A DNA stretch of 64,000 nucleotides from Picocystis sp. L7. Taxonomy: Eukaryota; Chlorophyta; Picocystophyceae; Picocystales; Picocystaceae. Under the pieces are notes generated by a model. It did no database searches. It saw nothing but the letters and a program-made list of their open reading frames with translations, and was not told the DNA's origin. The position numbers and the translations under genes were made by a program. The number at the start of each line of letters is the position of its first letter. The first letter of the stretch is position 1. Where the stretch lies: positions 620,001 through 684,000 of the forward strand of contig QXJR01000027.1 of assembly GCA_020975725.1 (NCBI GenBank). The letters run 5' to 3'. Below, piece by piece: positions 32,692 to 41,573 of this stretch.

Positions 32692-34119
32692 ATGGAACGC
32701 AGATGGGTGGGTGTGGATTATCCAGGTCCAGTGAACGACATACACAAGGCTCTGGAAACACTCGGAGGGAAAGAGGAGGTCCTGGATGCAGCCCAGGAAG
32801 CACTCCAAGAGGAAGGAACGCAACCAAGCACCAGCGGACGTACCCTGGAGCTACGGCTGAGGAAAGATGCAGATCGACCCCTGATCACGGGAAGGATCGC
32901 GAAATCCAGTGGGATGGTGCTCAAGGTGGATTGGAAAGAAGGCAGGGAGGTGCAAAGAGCCGAGTTGGTGGCCAGATTGGAGCACACCTATGTGTTCGAC
33001 GGTATGGCGGACTTCCAGTATCAACCACCGCCGAAACCCAGGAGAACGGCTGATTATCTCATGAACGAGGATGATGTCACGATCGAAAGCATGATTGGAG
33101 AGACCGGACAAGAAGAGCTATACCTGTTGCCTCCCTTCTTTGCCAAGGTCGACCAACCGCTGGAATACAACTTCAAGGAATACTACGCACCCGAGCACGC
33201 ACGGGTGTATCCGAAAGAGGCTGGGAAAGCCTTCAAGTCCCCTATCCAGACCGTGGATTATCGGGTGAATGTGGTCCCTGCTGCTATGGCAGAGCGATCG
33301 TTGTCTAAGGATATACCAAAGCAACTGGTGGACACCATCAAGACCATGTTCGATGAGAAGCCTGTATGGAGCATCGGAAGCATTATGGAAAGGTTGAAGG
33401 ACTTCAACGCAGGGACCGTGCGCAAGGTCTTGGCGCATAATTGCTATCGTTTTGCCAACGGTCCATGGGGCAAGCTGTGGGTTCGAAATGGCTACGATCC
33501 ACGCGTAGACCCGCAAGCAGGCATGTACCAAGCTCTGTACTACAGATTGCCTCTCAAGTGGTACAGCAACAAGTCCAAAGGTTCGTTTGACGGCAGCAAA
33601 TCCGGCTTGCGTGGTTTGCAGGGTGTTTCATCTGATCCTAGTATGGCGGACGTTTGTTCATTCAAGGCCTTACCTCTTACTCGGGGCATTTTCGTGCAGC
33701 TGATTGATTTGGAAGACGCCGAGATCCAGGAGATACTACAGAATCATTTGCGTCGTGAAGGCTTGCATTGCGAGGAGTCGAACGGTTGGTTTGACAGGGA
33801 GACGATGGACCGCATTCGTTTCGTCATGTACCGTCGTTTCTGCGACGTGAAGGGTGTCGACGTGGTTCCTCCGCCTCGCGAGCAGGAATTGTCCGATCGT
33901 GTAGCGCCTGGTCCCAACCACACGGACGCGGGCGTGTTTCCTGGCGTCCACGTTTCGGGTGCGGAGGAGGAGGAGGAGTACGCGCTGCTGGAGGAAGATT
34001 CGGACCCGTCTTCCACCGAGGACGATGGAGACGGGAGCGTTTCGGACGGATATCCGATGGACTTGGGGTACGACGAGGACCCCCACGCCATGGACCCTTC
34101 GGAGGACGCCGTCCTGTGA
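32692..34119 (+). CDS. General transcription factor IIIC subunit 5 (tau95/Sfc1-like)
   Basis: TFIIIC binds the A and B boxes of tRNA genes to recruit RNA polymerase III; the tau95/GTF3C5 subunit is in the A-box arm. With the start at ATG 32692 the protein has 475 residues. The N-terminus (WVGVDYPGPV, ALETLGG, LELRLRKD) matches the start of family members, which heterodimerise with tau55. The central part KPVWSIGSIMERL, LAHNCYRFANGPWGKLWVRN and GYDPRVDP is the conserved DNA-binding region. The tail is strongly acidic (EEEEEYALLEEDSD). The frame remains open about 800 nt further upstream, overlapping bL27, but the family N-terminus begins right after this ATG. The gene shares its promoter region with bL27. 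Confidence 0.85.
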   Translation: MERRWVGVDYPGPVNDIHKALETLGGKEEVLDAAQEALQEEGTQPSTSGRTLELRLRKDADRPLITGRIAKSSGMVLKVDWKEGREVQRAELVARLEHTYVFDGMADFQYQPPPKPRRTADYLMNEDDVTIESMIGETGQEELYLLPPFFAKVDQPLEYNFKEYYAPEHARVYPKEAGKAFKSPIQTVDYRVNVVPAAMAERSLSKDIPKQLVDTIKTMFDEKPVWSIGSIMERLKDFNAGTVRKVLAHNCYRFANGPWGKLWVRNGYDPRVDPQAGMYQALYYRLPLKWYSNKSKGSFDGSKSGLRGLQGVSSDPSMADVCSFKALPLTRGIFVQLIDLEDAEIQEILQNHLRREGLHCEESNGWFDRETMDRIRFVMYRRFCDVKGVDVVPPPREQELSDRVAPGPNHTDAGVFPGVHVSGAEEEEEYALLEEDSDPSSTEDDGDGSVSDGYPMDLGYDEDPHAMDPSEDAVL

Positions 34120-34218
34120 TCCTCCCTGCGTCCTGCTCGTCCTTCCGTCCGCGGCCATGCGCCACCTTCGCCATCGTCCTCCAAGCCCGCTCCCTTCGTC
34201 TCCCTGTCTGCACCGGAT

Positions 34219-34308
34219 TGTCAGGGATGGAGAGGGTGTGTGAGTGTCAGGGATGGAGAGGGTGTGTGAGTGTCAGGGATGGAGAGGGTGTGTGAGGGAT
34301 GGAGACAG
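34219..34308. repeat. 26-bp minisatellite, three copies plus a partial
   Basis: The unit TGTCAGGGATGGAGAGGGTG plus TGTGAG is repeated three times exactly (34219, 34245, 34271) and then decays. It lies between the tau95 stop codon and the start of the JmjC-like gene, so it is in the 3' UTR or promoter. Confidence 0.85.
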
Positions 34309-34353
34309 GGGGAGTGGATCCTTGGGTTGTGAACACGGAGGTTAACTCGAGGG

Positions 34354-36042
34354 ATGGCTGTGTCCTGGAAAGGAAGGTGGAAAGAAGGCGCGGAAGGAGA
34401 GGGAGTGGAGAGGCGCACGTGGAAGAGAGGAGGTGGACAGAGGATGGTGGTGTCGCGACTGGAACTCACAGAAGAGGTGGTGGGACGAACCATGGTGGAG
34501 ACGGTGGAAAGGACGCGCGAGAGGAACCCCGGAACGGGCGCCCTCCACGTGGTGGAAAACGAACCCACCTCGACGCGTTCCCTCCTGGGCGTGGAGTCCA
34601 TCGACGTGGGCGAAGAGGTCTACCTGCAACCACCAGCACCCTTCGAGAGGAAAAAAGGAAAGCGAGAAGCGAGGCAATGGTTCCAAGGGACATGCGAACC
34701 GTGCGTCGGAAGGAACGAGCTCAGAAGAGCCCGTAAACGACAACCCACCCAAACGAATGGAACGCCTTCCAACGATGCGACGGCTGAGTCCTTGGAAGAA
34801 ATATGGAACGAGTCCGTCGCGGACTACGGGTGCTACGAAATCGTCCAAATCGAGACGCTATTCAGGAAAGACGAAGTAAACACAGATTGGGAGCTTGGCA
34901 ACCTCGCACGAAAGGCACCAACCTCATTAGCATCCGAACTGCCGGGCATCACCTCGCCACAGCTACACCGCACGATATCGACGAGTCGAGGTGGGTGGAA
35001 AGTCAACGATGCAGACCTCCACTCCGTGCATTTCTTGCATCATCAGAGCCAGCCCAGGGTGTGGTTCATGGTGCACGAGTGCTATGGTGACGAATTCTTG
35101 TACCTGGCAAGGAAGCTGTTCCCCGAACTGTTCAAGCACTGCCCCCATTTCTTACAACATGGCGACATTTTCATTAGCCCTCGTGTGATCAAGGAAGCAG
35201 GAATCAATGTGGAATTACTGGTCCAGTCAGATGGGGAATTTGTGATCATCGCACCCAAAACACACTACGCCTATTTTGACTTCGGACCCACCTTGTGCGA
35301 AACAGTGAGCTTTGCTCCACAGCCATGGAATCCATCCCCAGAAAGTCCAGCATTCTGTCGATGTGGTCATCGTCCGATGTGGGAGAAGGGATACAAAGGG
35401 TTCTCAGACCTCTTCAACGTCGGGCTTAGGACCCCAACCTCCATTCTACACTGGTCAAGATCTTCGTTCAGTTTGAAGGACTCCAACATTCCCGTGAAAG
35501 GACTCGTACCTGCAGAACCTTGCCCCTCGGTTGAGGTTGAAGCACAGGAACAGGAGAAGGAGAGTCCTGTGGCAAAGAGGCTGAAATCTGGAAGTAGAAG
35601 CCAGCGGTCAAAAGATGTCTGTGAAGTCCTGGCCATTTCGCTGGAAGAGAACTCCAGTGCTGATGTTGATATGTCAGAGGTAGGAACACGCAGCAAAAGC
35701 CCAGGAAAGAAGAACCCGGAGGTTGGCGACTTTGCTGCTGTGGTAGGCAGGGACCCGCAGAGTGGAGCAAGCTACTTCTACCTCGGACAAATTTTAAAAA
35801 TTACAGGCAAGAACATGGTCACCCTAGTTTGGTTCAGGAAAGGATCCGACGGGCTTTTTCGAAAAGAAAACAGGGAGAAATGGGAGGAACATGTGCAATC
35901 ACTCATACCAGCTACACTCACCTGGGTGAGTCGGAAGAAAAACTGCAAAGGAGGAACAGGAGGGCATAGACTGATCTCTCCCTCTGCAAAGCAGCTTCTG
36001 GGGGCTAAGTTCCTGAGGCAACAACCTCGAGATGCTCTGTAG
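34354..36042 (+). CDS. JmjC-domain-like protein with all iron-binding residues replaced
   Basis: Residues about 150-345 follow the KDM5/KDM4-type JmjC core: WELGNLARKAP, LPGITSPQLH, DLHSVHFLHHQSQPRVWF, ISPRVIKEAGI and SFAPQPWNP. Active enzymes use His-x-Asp/Glu and a distal His to hold Fe(II). Aligned to WHVED of KDM5 this protein reads WKVND (K216, N218), and the distal AYHAG aligns with THYAY, putting Y305 at the His position. It should therefore not demethylate histones. A C-terminal segment (about 455-530: VGDFAAVVGRD, YFYLGQILKITG, MVTLVWFRK) looks like a Tudor- or BAH-type reader. The gene is one exon of 562 residues from ATG 34354; the first 140 residues have no recognisable domain. 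A chromatin-binding scaffold is inferred. Confidence 0.72.
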   Translation: MAVSWKGRWKEGAEGEGVERRTWKRGGGQRMVVSRLELTEEVVGRTMVETVERTRERNPGTGALHVVENEPTSTRSLLGVESIDVGEEVYLQPPAPFERKKGKREARQWFQGTCEPCVGRNELRRARKRQPTQTNGTPSNDATAESLEEIWNESVADYGCYEIVQIETLFRKDEVNTDWELGNLARKAPTSLASELPGITSPQLHRTISTSRGGWKVNDADLHSVHFLHHQSQPRVWFMVHECYGDEFLYLARKLFPELFKHCPHFLQHGDIFISPRVIKEAGINVELLVQSDGEFVIIAPKTHYAYFDFGPTLCETVSFAPQPWNPSPESPAFCRCGHRPMWEKGYKGFSDLFNVGLRTPTSILHWSRSSFSLKDSNIPVKGLVPAEPCPSVEVEAQEQEKESPVAKRLKSGSRSQRSKDVCEVLAISLEENSSADVDMSEVGTRSKSPGKKNPEVGDFAAVVGRDPQSGASYFYLGQILKITGKNMVTLVWFRKGSDGLFRKENREKWEEHVQSLIPATLTWVSRKKNCKGGTGGHRLISPSAKQLLGAKFLRQQPRDAL

Positions 36043-36070
36043 AACCTTGCGCAGAAGATCCGGGGGAAAG

Positions 36071-36076
36071 AATAAA
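36071..36076 (+). terminator. Poly(A) signal AATAAA of the JmjC-like gene
   Basis: A canonical hexamer lies 29 nt after the stop codon of the gene ending at 36042. Confidence 0.7.
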
Positions 36077-36193
36077 GCATGTTCGCCATTGCAACGTCGG
36101 AGGGAACATCTGCGGAAAAGACGAGGCGATTGGCCTTTTAAAAGTTCGAGCTGGACCATTCCTCGCCGTTCATGGGTTTACGAAACTTCGTCT

Positions 36194-36442
36194 TTACACT
36201 GCGAAACGGAATTCGCCTGTCGACCCCACTCTTGGCACCCAGAGACCGGCGTCTTCGCAATCTTCCGCGCAGCTCTCGAGCTGCGCAGGTGTCTTCTCGT
36301 CTTGGTCTGGCTTCGAATTTCGAAGCATATCCCTTGTTTGCGAGTCCTCATCGACACTTGTGGATGGAGGTGCGTTGTACAGGTCCTTGAAGATGAATTC
36401 TCCAGCAGACCCCACCTTGGGAATTTGCACGGACAACACCAT
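36194..36442 (-). CDS. Candidate small protein or last exon with a repeated P[KR]VGS[AT]GEF motif
   Basis: An 82-codon frame from ATG 36442 begins MVLSVQIPKVGSAGEFIF and ends WVPRVGSTGEFRFAV, so nearly the same nine-residue motif stands at both ends, separated by an acidic Ser/Asp/Glu-rich linker. Duplicated short motifs separated by a disordered linker resemble docking peptides. I do not recognise the protein. It may be a complete small protein or the last exon of a spliced minus-strand gene that begins near 37284. Codon-level evidence is weak; the repeated motif is the main support. Confidence 0.35.
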   Translation of the reverse strand: MVLSVQIPKVGSAGEFIFKDLYNAPPSTSVDEDSQTRDMLRNSKPDQDEKTPAQLESCAEDCEDAGLWVPRVGSTGEFRFAV

Positions 36443-36945
36443 GCTGCCAGGACACTCCTTTCGCGACGAACTTCTGATGTCCAGCAATGTCGGAGGCTGG
36501 ATTGCGCCTCGGTTTGCAGCGAATTGTCCAACGGTGTCGGAAAAACGTGTTCCAGTGACAACCCAAAGGCCCGACCCTCGACGTGCCCCCCCTGGGATGG
36601 GGCGACACGTGTCCGGTCACGTGGGACAACGACCGCAGAGGACGAGGGATGAAGGCCGGGTTCGTAACAGGTTCGAGGGGGACATCGGGGGATCCTCAGC
36701 GGTAGACGAGTTCGGAAGGCCCAACGGGAAGCGGATGTACCGTACTGATGTCGTCGAGGATCGAACAACAACACTGGATTTTCCTAATGCTGCACGGGAT
36801 CCTCGTCGGTACAGGGAGAAAAAGAGGATTTCGCCTGCAGGGTACATCCCACGTGTCGGATTTCGATGGTTTGGCGTGTGACGAATCCAGGACAAGCATC
36901 CATATCCGACAGGATAGTGACCTGGCAACCACCGCTACAGGAGTC

Positions 36946-37284
36946 CTACACCAGATCGAGCACACGCATGTTCTTCACCAAAAAATCGATCAACACCGGG
37001 AGAATGGGTTCGTAGGACCAGCTCGGCTTTGCGCACCTCTGAAAGTGCTGCGTCGACATAGGCAACACAGGACATGTTTTCGATGCAAACCTTGCTCCGC
37101 CCATAGCAACCGCCTGCGTGATGCTTCCCGAGGCGGCCTGCTGGAGGGCAAGCTGAACACACAGGAACGATGACATGGAGGCCGAGGGAGCAACTCTAAG
37201 GTTGGGCTCCGAGGCGACCTCTTGAGAAACGGTACCACCACAGACCGTCCGTTCCTCGACGATGACGCTTGGCTTCCTTCGCAT
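36946..37284 (-). CDS. Candidate hypothetical protein or first exons of a minus-strand gene
   Basis: A 112-codon frame starts at ATG 37284 (MRRKPSVIVEERTVCGG) and contains MSSFLCVQLALQQAASG, which could be an internal start of a targeting peptide. It holds plausible splice donors (AAG/GTTTGC, GAG/GTGCGC, CTG/GTGTAG) and could be spliced to the motif-bearing segment near 36.4 kb. No family was recognised. The 36.5-36.9 kb stretch between the two candidates has open but featureless frames. Confidence 0.25.
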   Translation of the reverse strand: MRRKPSVIVEERTVCGGTVSQEVASEPNLRVAPSASMSSFLCVQLALQQAASGSITQAVAMGGARFASKTCPVLPMSTQHFQRCAKPSWSYEPILPVLIDFLVKNMRVLDLV

Positions 37285-37631
37285 CTTCCTCCTAGCGCGG
37301 CCGGCGTTCTCGCTGCTCGCCAACCAGCACCGGCTTCGAATCCACAGCACCGTGTGGTGTCGCAAACGTCCAATCTCGATGAGATGGACAAGGTTCTGCC
37401 CTTCACTTCGGTTTCGAATTCGGAAGGAAAGAGGGTCGACACAGTCCGAGGATCCCCGGCCCACCATCGAGATCTCCAAATCATTTCGATCGAAGGATCG
37501 ATATCTCAGGATCTCCGATCGCGATCTTCCGTCCCTGGCTGTCGCATGGATCGGGACGACCGACGGTCACAGGTGCGACACCGAAGCACAAATCGACAAG
37601 TTGGACCGTCCACGTGCGTGCAAGAGAAGCC
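37285..37631. promoter_or_regulatory. Upstream region of the F-box/LRR-like gene
   Basis: About 350 bp precede ATG 37632. Several GATC/CGATC-containing words recur (GATCGAAGGATCGATATC near 37490), but no defined promoter element could be named. Confidence 0.35.
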
Positions 37632-38783
37632 ATGGCGGGTGGGAAGGTCCTGGAGGACCTCGAAGACGTGCTGATTTGCCAGGTGCTGCACCACCTTCCT
37701 CAGGAACAGCTGCTGGGAACGCTGCAGTGCGTCAGTCGGAGGTTGGCCCGGCTGGCCGTGGCTTCCCTTCCTGAAACATTGCAGCTGCGTGGACGCCAGA
37801 TGCGAGGGAAGAGGTTGCGAGGGGTTCTGGAAGTTCTTGAAAGAGGTGTGAAGGAGTGCTTCGTAAAATGCTTAGACCTAAGGGACAACGGACTGGAAGA
37901 CGAAGATGGTATTGAATTGGCAAAGTACATCAATGCGGGAATCCTGCCTAACTTGCGGTTCCTCGACCTCACTGCCAACCATCTCGAGTATCTTGGTGCT
38001 AGGGCTGTCGTTTCCGCCTCAGCAAAATCCTACGCACATAAAGGTGACCTCAAAATTTCCCTTCGACTCAATAACATCAACACGCAGAACTTGGACAAAG
38101 TGGCATGTGAACCATGGGAAATCTACTATCCATCATCACCTGTTGGACTGGACAGACAGGGGGAAGGGCATCCAGGAACCGTGCGAATGGATGTTGGAAC
38201 AATTCCTCGCCCGATAAAACCTCCAGAAACAGCAGGGGTTCCACGGCAATTTCAAGTTGATGTTGTCCCCCAGGACCGCGTATTGAACATTCATGTTAGT
38301 CGAGCTGATCCCCTGCTGCTTCGTTCCTTGCTCTCTCAAAGAGGAAGTGGTGGCAACGGTTCAAATGCTCTTCTGCTGACAGAATCTTTCTTCGTACTGA
38401 ACTTTGAGTTTCGGACGAGGCCAACCTCTAGAATGGCACGTTTGTTTGAGGTTGTGTGGTGGAAGTACCAGGAGAGATGCTGGCATACTGGTGTTGCTCG
38501 GCCATCCAATACAGAAGCAGAAGAAAGCTTGGTGGGTTTGGGGCAGAGGAGTAACTACGAGTACCTTGTGGATCCAACGTCAGATAGGCAACGATCACCT
38601 GAAGTTCACATATACACGCAATGGAATGAGCAGCTCTCGTTCTACAAGCTCGATTTGCAAGATGGGAAACCGCATGGCCCCTTGAGAGGAGACTGCAGGC
38701 TGTACGAAGAGGATATAGTAGAAGATATGCACCTGGTTTGGGTAGAAGCGATGACACCTCGTCCGCTTTTATTGACAATGTAG
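37632..38783 (+). CDS. F-box-like/leucine-rich-repeat protein
   Basis: The protein has 383 residues from ATG 37632. The N-terminus (LEDVLICQVLHHLPQEQLLGTLQCVSRR) has the spacing of an F-box helix bundle, which would bind Skp1 in an SCF ubiquitin ligase. It is followed by two leucine-rich motifs (VKCLDLRDNGLEDEDGIEL, LRFLDLTANHLEYLGARAV). The last 230 residues have no recognised domain but contain a Trp-rich stretch (RLFEVVWWKYQERCW). The F-box assignment is by pattern only. The gene is one exon, and its 3' end is only 54 nt from the stop codon of the convergent EF-G gene. Confidence 0.6.
   Translation: MAGGKVLEDLEDVLICQVLHHLPQEQLLGTLQCVSRRLARLAVASLPETLQLRGRQMRGKRLRGVLEVLERGVKECFVKCLDLRDNGLEDEDGIELAKYINAGILPNLRFLDLTANHLEYLGARAVVSASAKSYAHKGDLKISLRLNNINTQNLDKVACEPWEIYYPSSPVGLDRQGEGHPGTVRMDVGTIPRPIKPPETAGVPRQFQVDVVPQDRVLNIHVSRADPLLLRSLLSQRGSGGNGSNALLLTESFFVLNFEFRTRPTSRMARLFEVVWWKYQERCWHTGVARPSNTEAEESLVGLGQRSNYEYLVDPTSDRQRSPEVHIYTQWNEQLSFYKLDLQDGKPHGPLRGDCRLYEEDIVEDMHLVWVEAMTPRPLLLTM
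38768..38773 (-). terminator. Poly(A) signal (AATAAA on minus) of EF-G, inside the LRR coding region
   Basis: TTTATT on the plus strand reads AATAAA on minus, 65-70 nt after the EF-G stop. It overlaps the final codons of the convergent F-box/LRR gene. Confidence 0.55.
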
Positions 38784-38825
38784 ATAGCATCAAGGAGGGC
38801 TGCAGTCCCTGGTCCAAGGGCAGAA

Positions 38826-38831
38826 AATAAA
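38826..38831 (+). terminator. Poly(A) signal AATAAA of the F-box/LRR-like gene
   Basis: The hexamer lies 42 nt after the stop codon at 38783 and just 6 nt before the end of the EF-G coding sequence on the opposite strand. Confidence 0.65.
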
Positions 38832-38837
38832 GTCTTT

Positions 38838-41015
38838 CTAATGCATTATTCTTGTTTTTGTGAAATTCTCTGACAGGTCTTTCTGAAGGTCCTGTGGAAC
38901 TGGGTCGTGCTTAAGGTACTCCATGGTAAATTCTCCTTTCCCTTGAGTCATACTTCTCAAATCGGTGCTATAACCAAACATGTTGTTCAGTGGTACGTAG
39001 GCCGTCACTGTAACGTCATCTGCTTCCTGGTCTGAATTGACGATCAATCCCTTCCTTTTGTTAATGTCTCCAATGACGGAGCCTTGAAACTCACTTGGCA
39101 CTACAACATCCACACGCATGACTGGTTCAAGAATCACTGGGCTGGCTCCTGAGTAGGCTTGTCTGAAGGCATATAGAGAGGCAAGTTTGAACGCAAGTTC
39201 AGAGGAGTCCACCACATGTGCAGCCCCGTCTTGAATGACAACCCTGACGTTGTCGATTGGGTGGCCAATCAGGGTTCCTGCATTGCAGGCCTCCCGAAAG
39301 CCTTTTTCAATAGCGGGTATAAAAGCCGGTGGGACGTTGTTCCCAACAAGCTCGTTCACAAATTCAAAGTTCACCGGATAACCCTCTGGCAGTGGTTCAA
39401 TATAACCAATCACACGTCCGTACTGCCCAGATCCGCCCGTTTGCTTCTTGTGCAAGTAATCGAATTTGGAGCGCTGGGTTAGGGCCTCCCTGAAGTTTAC
39501 ACGTGGCTTCCCCGCCTCCGTCTCACAGTTGTACTCACGCAGCATTCTCTCGATGTAGATCTCCAAGTGGAGCTCTCCCATTCCCGAAATGATGGTTTGA
39601 TTGGTATCTGGGTCCAGCGAAACCTTGAAGGTTGGATCCTCTCTTTGGAAGCGATTGAGGGCCTTGCTGAACTGCGCCATACCAAGTTTAGACTTTGGCA
39701 TGATGGCTAGAGACATTACCGGATCAGGAACCTTGATGGATTCCATGGAGAGCTTCACGGTGTTGTCAGTAAAGGTATCTCCACTGCTGCAGTCCACACC
39801 AAACACTGCAACGATGTCTCCCGATTGTGCAGATTCCACATCTTCCATCTCATCAGAATGCATCCTGACCAGCCTTGGTACCTTCACTCGCTTTCCTGTG
39901 GTCATATTGTGTATGGTGTCTCCTTTCTTGAGCTTCCCTTGGTACATCCTAAGATAGGTGAGCTGTCCGTAGCGTCCTTCCTCGAGTTTGAAAGCCAGTG
40001 CCACCAAGGAATCTGAGGTGGACCCCCCGATAACGAGCCTCTGCTCGTCCTTTGTAAGGTCCAGTCCGATGTTTTCCACTTCTGATGGGCAGGGCAGGTA
40101 CTCCACAACCCCATCCAATAGGGCTTGCACACCTTTATTCTTGAACGCACTCCCCATGAAAACGGGTGCAAAGGTGCGTTGGATAGTCTGTCTTCGTATG
40201 GCAGTTCGCAGTTGGTCCGTTGTGGGATCCTCTTCCAGCAGGAACGATTCCGCCAGTTGGTCGTCCACTTCTGCGACTGCCTCGACCAGCTGCAGCCTTC
40301 TGGTTTCCGTTTCTTCCCGGAGTTCCGACGGGACATCTCTGACTTGCATGTCGATCCCATCTTTCCCTTCGAAGTAGTAGGCTTTTCTGGCGACGAGATC
40401 GACAACCCCTCTGTGTTCTTCTTCCAATCCAATAGGCAGCTGCACGGCACAAGCGTGCAGTTTGAGTTTCTCTTGCAGTTGTGCGATGACTTTCCAAGGG
40501 TCGGCTCCGGCTCGATCGAGTTTGTTGACGAAGCACAGCCTGGGCACGCCGTACCTCCTCATCTGCCTGTCCACGGTGATGCTTTGGCTTTGCACTCCTC
40601 CCACTCCACAGAGCACGAGCACGGCTCCGTCCAACACACGGAGTGCTCTTTCCACTTCGACGGTGAAGTCGACGTGTCCTGGTGTGTCGATGAGGTTGAC
40701 GTCGTAATCTCCCCATCGGGTGTACGTGGCTGCGCTTTGTATGGTGATTCCTTTTTCTCGTTCCAGATCCATGCTGTCCATTTTCGCGCCCACTCCATCC
40801 TTTCCACGCACTTCGTGGATCGCGCCGATCCTTCCGGTGTAGAACAGGATCCTTTCGGTGAGGGTGGTCTTTCCTGAGTCGATGTGTGCGCTGATTCCGA
40901 TGTTGCGCACCCGTTCCAGCTTCTCTCCCTCTGTTTTGGACTCTCCTGCCATCCCACGCCTCCACAACCATCCCATCGCACGCCTGCGACTCGCCATCAC
41001 CGCCGCCAACGCCAT
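38838..41015 (-). CDS. GFM1: Mitochondrial translation elongation factor G (EF-G1)
   Basis: EF-G1 is the GTPase that translocates tRNA and mRNA on the mitochondrial ribosome. The 725-aa protein starts at ATG 41015 with an Arg-rich presequence ([15 protein letters not shown]). GTPase motifs are visible: G1 AHIDSGKTT (about 43-51), [20 protein letters not shown] and NKLDRAG. The G1 region and [17 protein letters not shown] are of the mitochondrial EF-G1 type, not plastid EF-G or EF-G2. Domains II-V follow ([22 protein letters not shown]). It is a single exon. The gene is convergent with the F-box/LRR gene and divergent from HSF. Confidence 0.96.
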   Translation of the reverse strand: MALAAVMASRRRAMGWLWRRGMAGESKTEGEKLERVRNIGISAHIDSGKTTLTERILFYTGRIGAIHEVRGKDGVGAKMDSMDLEREKGITIQSAATYTRWGDYDVNLIDTPGHVDFTVEVERALRVLDGAVLVLCGVGGVQSQSITVDRQMRRYGVPRLCFVNKLDRAGADPWKVIAQLQEKLKLHACAVQLPIGLEEEHRGVVDLVARKAYYFEGKDGIDMQVRDVPSELREETETRRLQLVEAVAEVDDQLAESFLLEEDPTTDQLRTAIRRQTIQRTFAPVFMGSAFKNKGVQALLDGVVEYLPCPSEVENIGLDLTKDEQRLVIGGSTSDSLVALAFKLEEGRYGQLTYLRMYQGKLKKGDTIHNMTTGKRVKVPRLVRMHSDEMEDVESAQSGDIVAVFGVDCSSGDTFTDNTVKLSMESIKVPDPVMSLAIMPKSKLGMAQFSKALNRFQREDPTFKVSLDPDTNQTIISGMGELHLEIYIERMLREYNCETEAGKPRVNFREALTQRSKFDYLHKKQTGGSGQYGRVIGYIEPLPEGYPVNFEFVNELVGNNVPPAFIPAIEKGFREACNAGTLIGHPIDNVRVVIQDGAAHVVDSSELAFKLASLYAFRQAYSGASPVILEPVMRVDVVVPSEFQGSVIGDINKRKGLIVNSDQEADDVTVTAYVPLNNMFGYSTDLRSMTQGKGEFTMEYLKHDPVPQDLQKDLSENFTKTRIMH

Positions 41016-41573
41016 CGCCTGGCTCTGCCTGGGCGGCCACGTCCAAACCCTACTAAACCCTACTCCCCCCTCTCCCTCTCCCTCTCCCTCTCCCTCTCCC
41101 TCTCCCTCTCCCTCTCCCTCCCTCTCCCTCTCTCAACCCTCTCCCTCTCCCTCTCTCAACCCTTTCTTTCCCTCTCCCTCTCCCTCTCTCAACCCTCTCT
41201 CTCCCTCTCTCTCCCTCTCTCTCCCTCTCCCTCTCCCTCTCCCTCTCTCAACCCTCTCTCTCCCTCTCCCTCTCTCAACCCACCCTGTCTCCTTCTCCCC
41301 CTCTCAACCCACCCTGTCTCCTCTCTCTCCCACGGACCCCCCATCACTCCGGGTGGCCGGCTCCCTCTGGCACTCCCTGACCCAGTCACACCCCTTCGAT
41401 GTCAGTCACACCCCTTCCCGATCCCGGCCGTGGGGGTGGAAGGGCAGGGTGTGTCTGTGCGCGTGGAGGGTGTGGACCGAGCGGCGAGGCGTGTCGCCAC
41501 CTTCGACTTGTCGCGTGCTTGGGCGCGTTCGAAGCGAAGCGGGACCTCGAGGTGGTGGCGAAGGAGACGCAGC
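41016..41573. promoter_or_regulatory. Divergent region between EF-G1 and HSF genes
   Basis: These 558 bp separate two outward-reading starts and are half filled with the CT-rich repeat at 41065-41330. The HSF frame is open through the region, but the repeat translates to low-complexity Ser/Pro/Leu and is not believable protein. Confidence 0.5.
41065..41330. repeat. CT-rich microsatellite, (CCCTCT)n and (CT)n with AACCC interruptions
   Basis: About 265 bp of nearly pure pyrimidine on the plus strand, mostly CTCCCT and CT units with repeated TCTCAACCCT interruptions. It lies in a divergent promoter, where polypyrimidine tracts can exclude nucleosomes or form triplex DNA. Confidence 0.95.

Noticed and set aside
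41046-41064. Interstitial telomere repeat (AAACCCTACTAAACCCTAC)
   Set aside because: Only two imperfect telomere-like words occur and they merge into the CT-rich microsatellite.
40884-41573. N-terminal extension of HSF through the CT repeat
   Set aside because: It translates to low-complexity Leu/Ser/Pro and overlaps the EF-G1 start antisense; HSF proteins begin near the DNA-binding domain.
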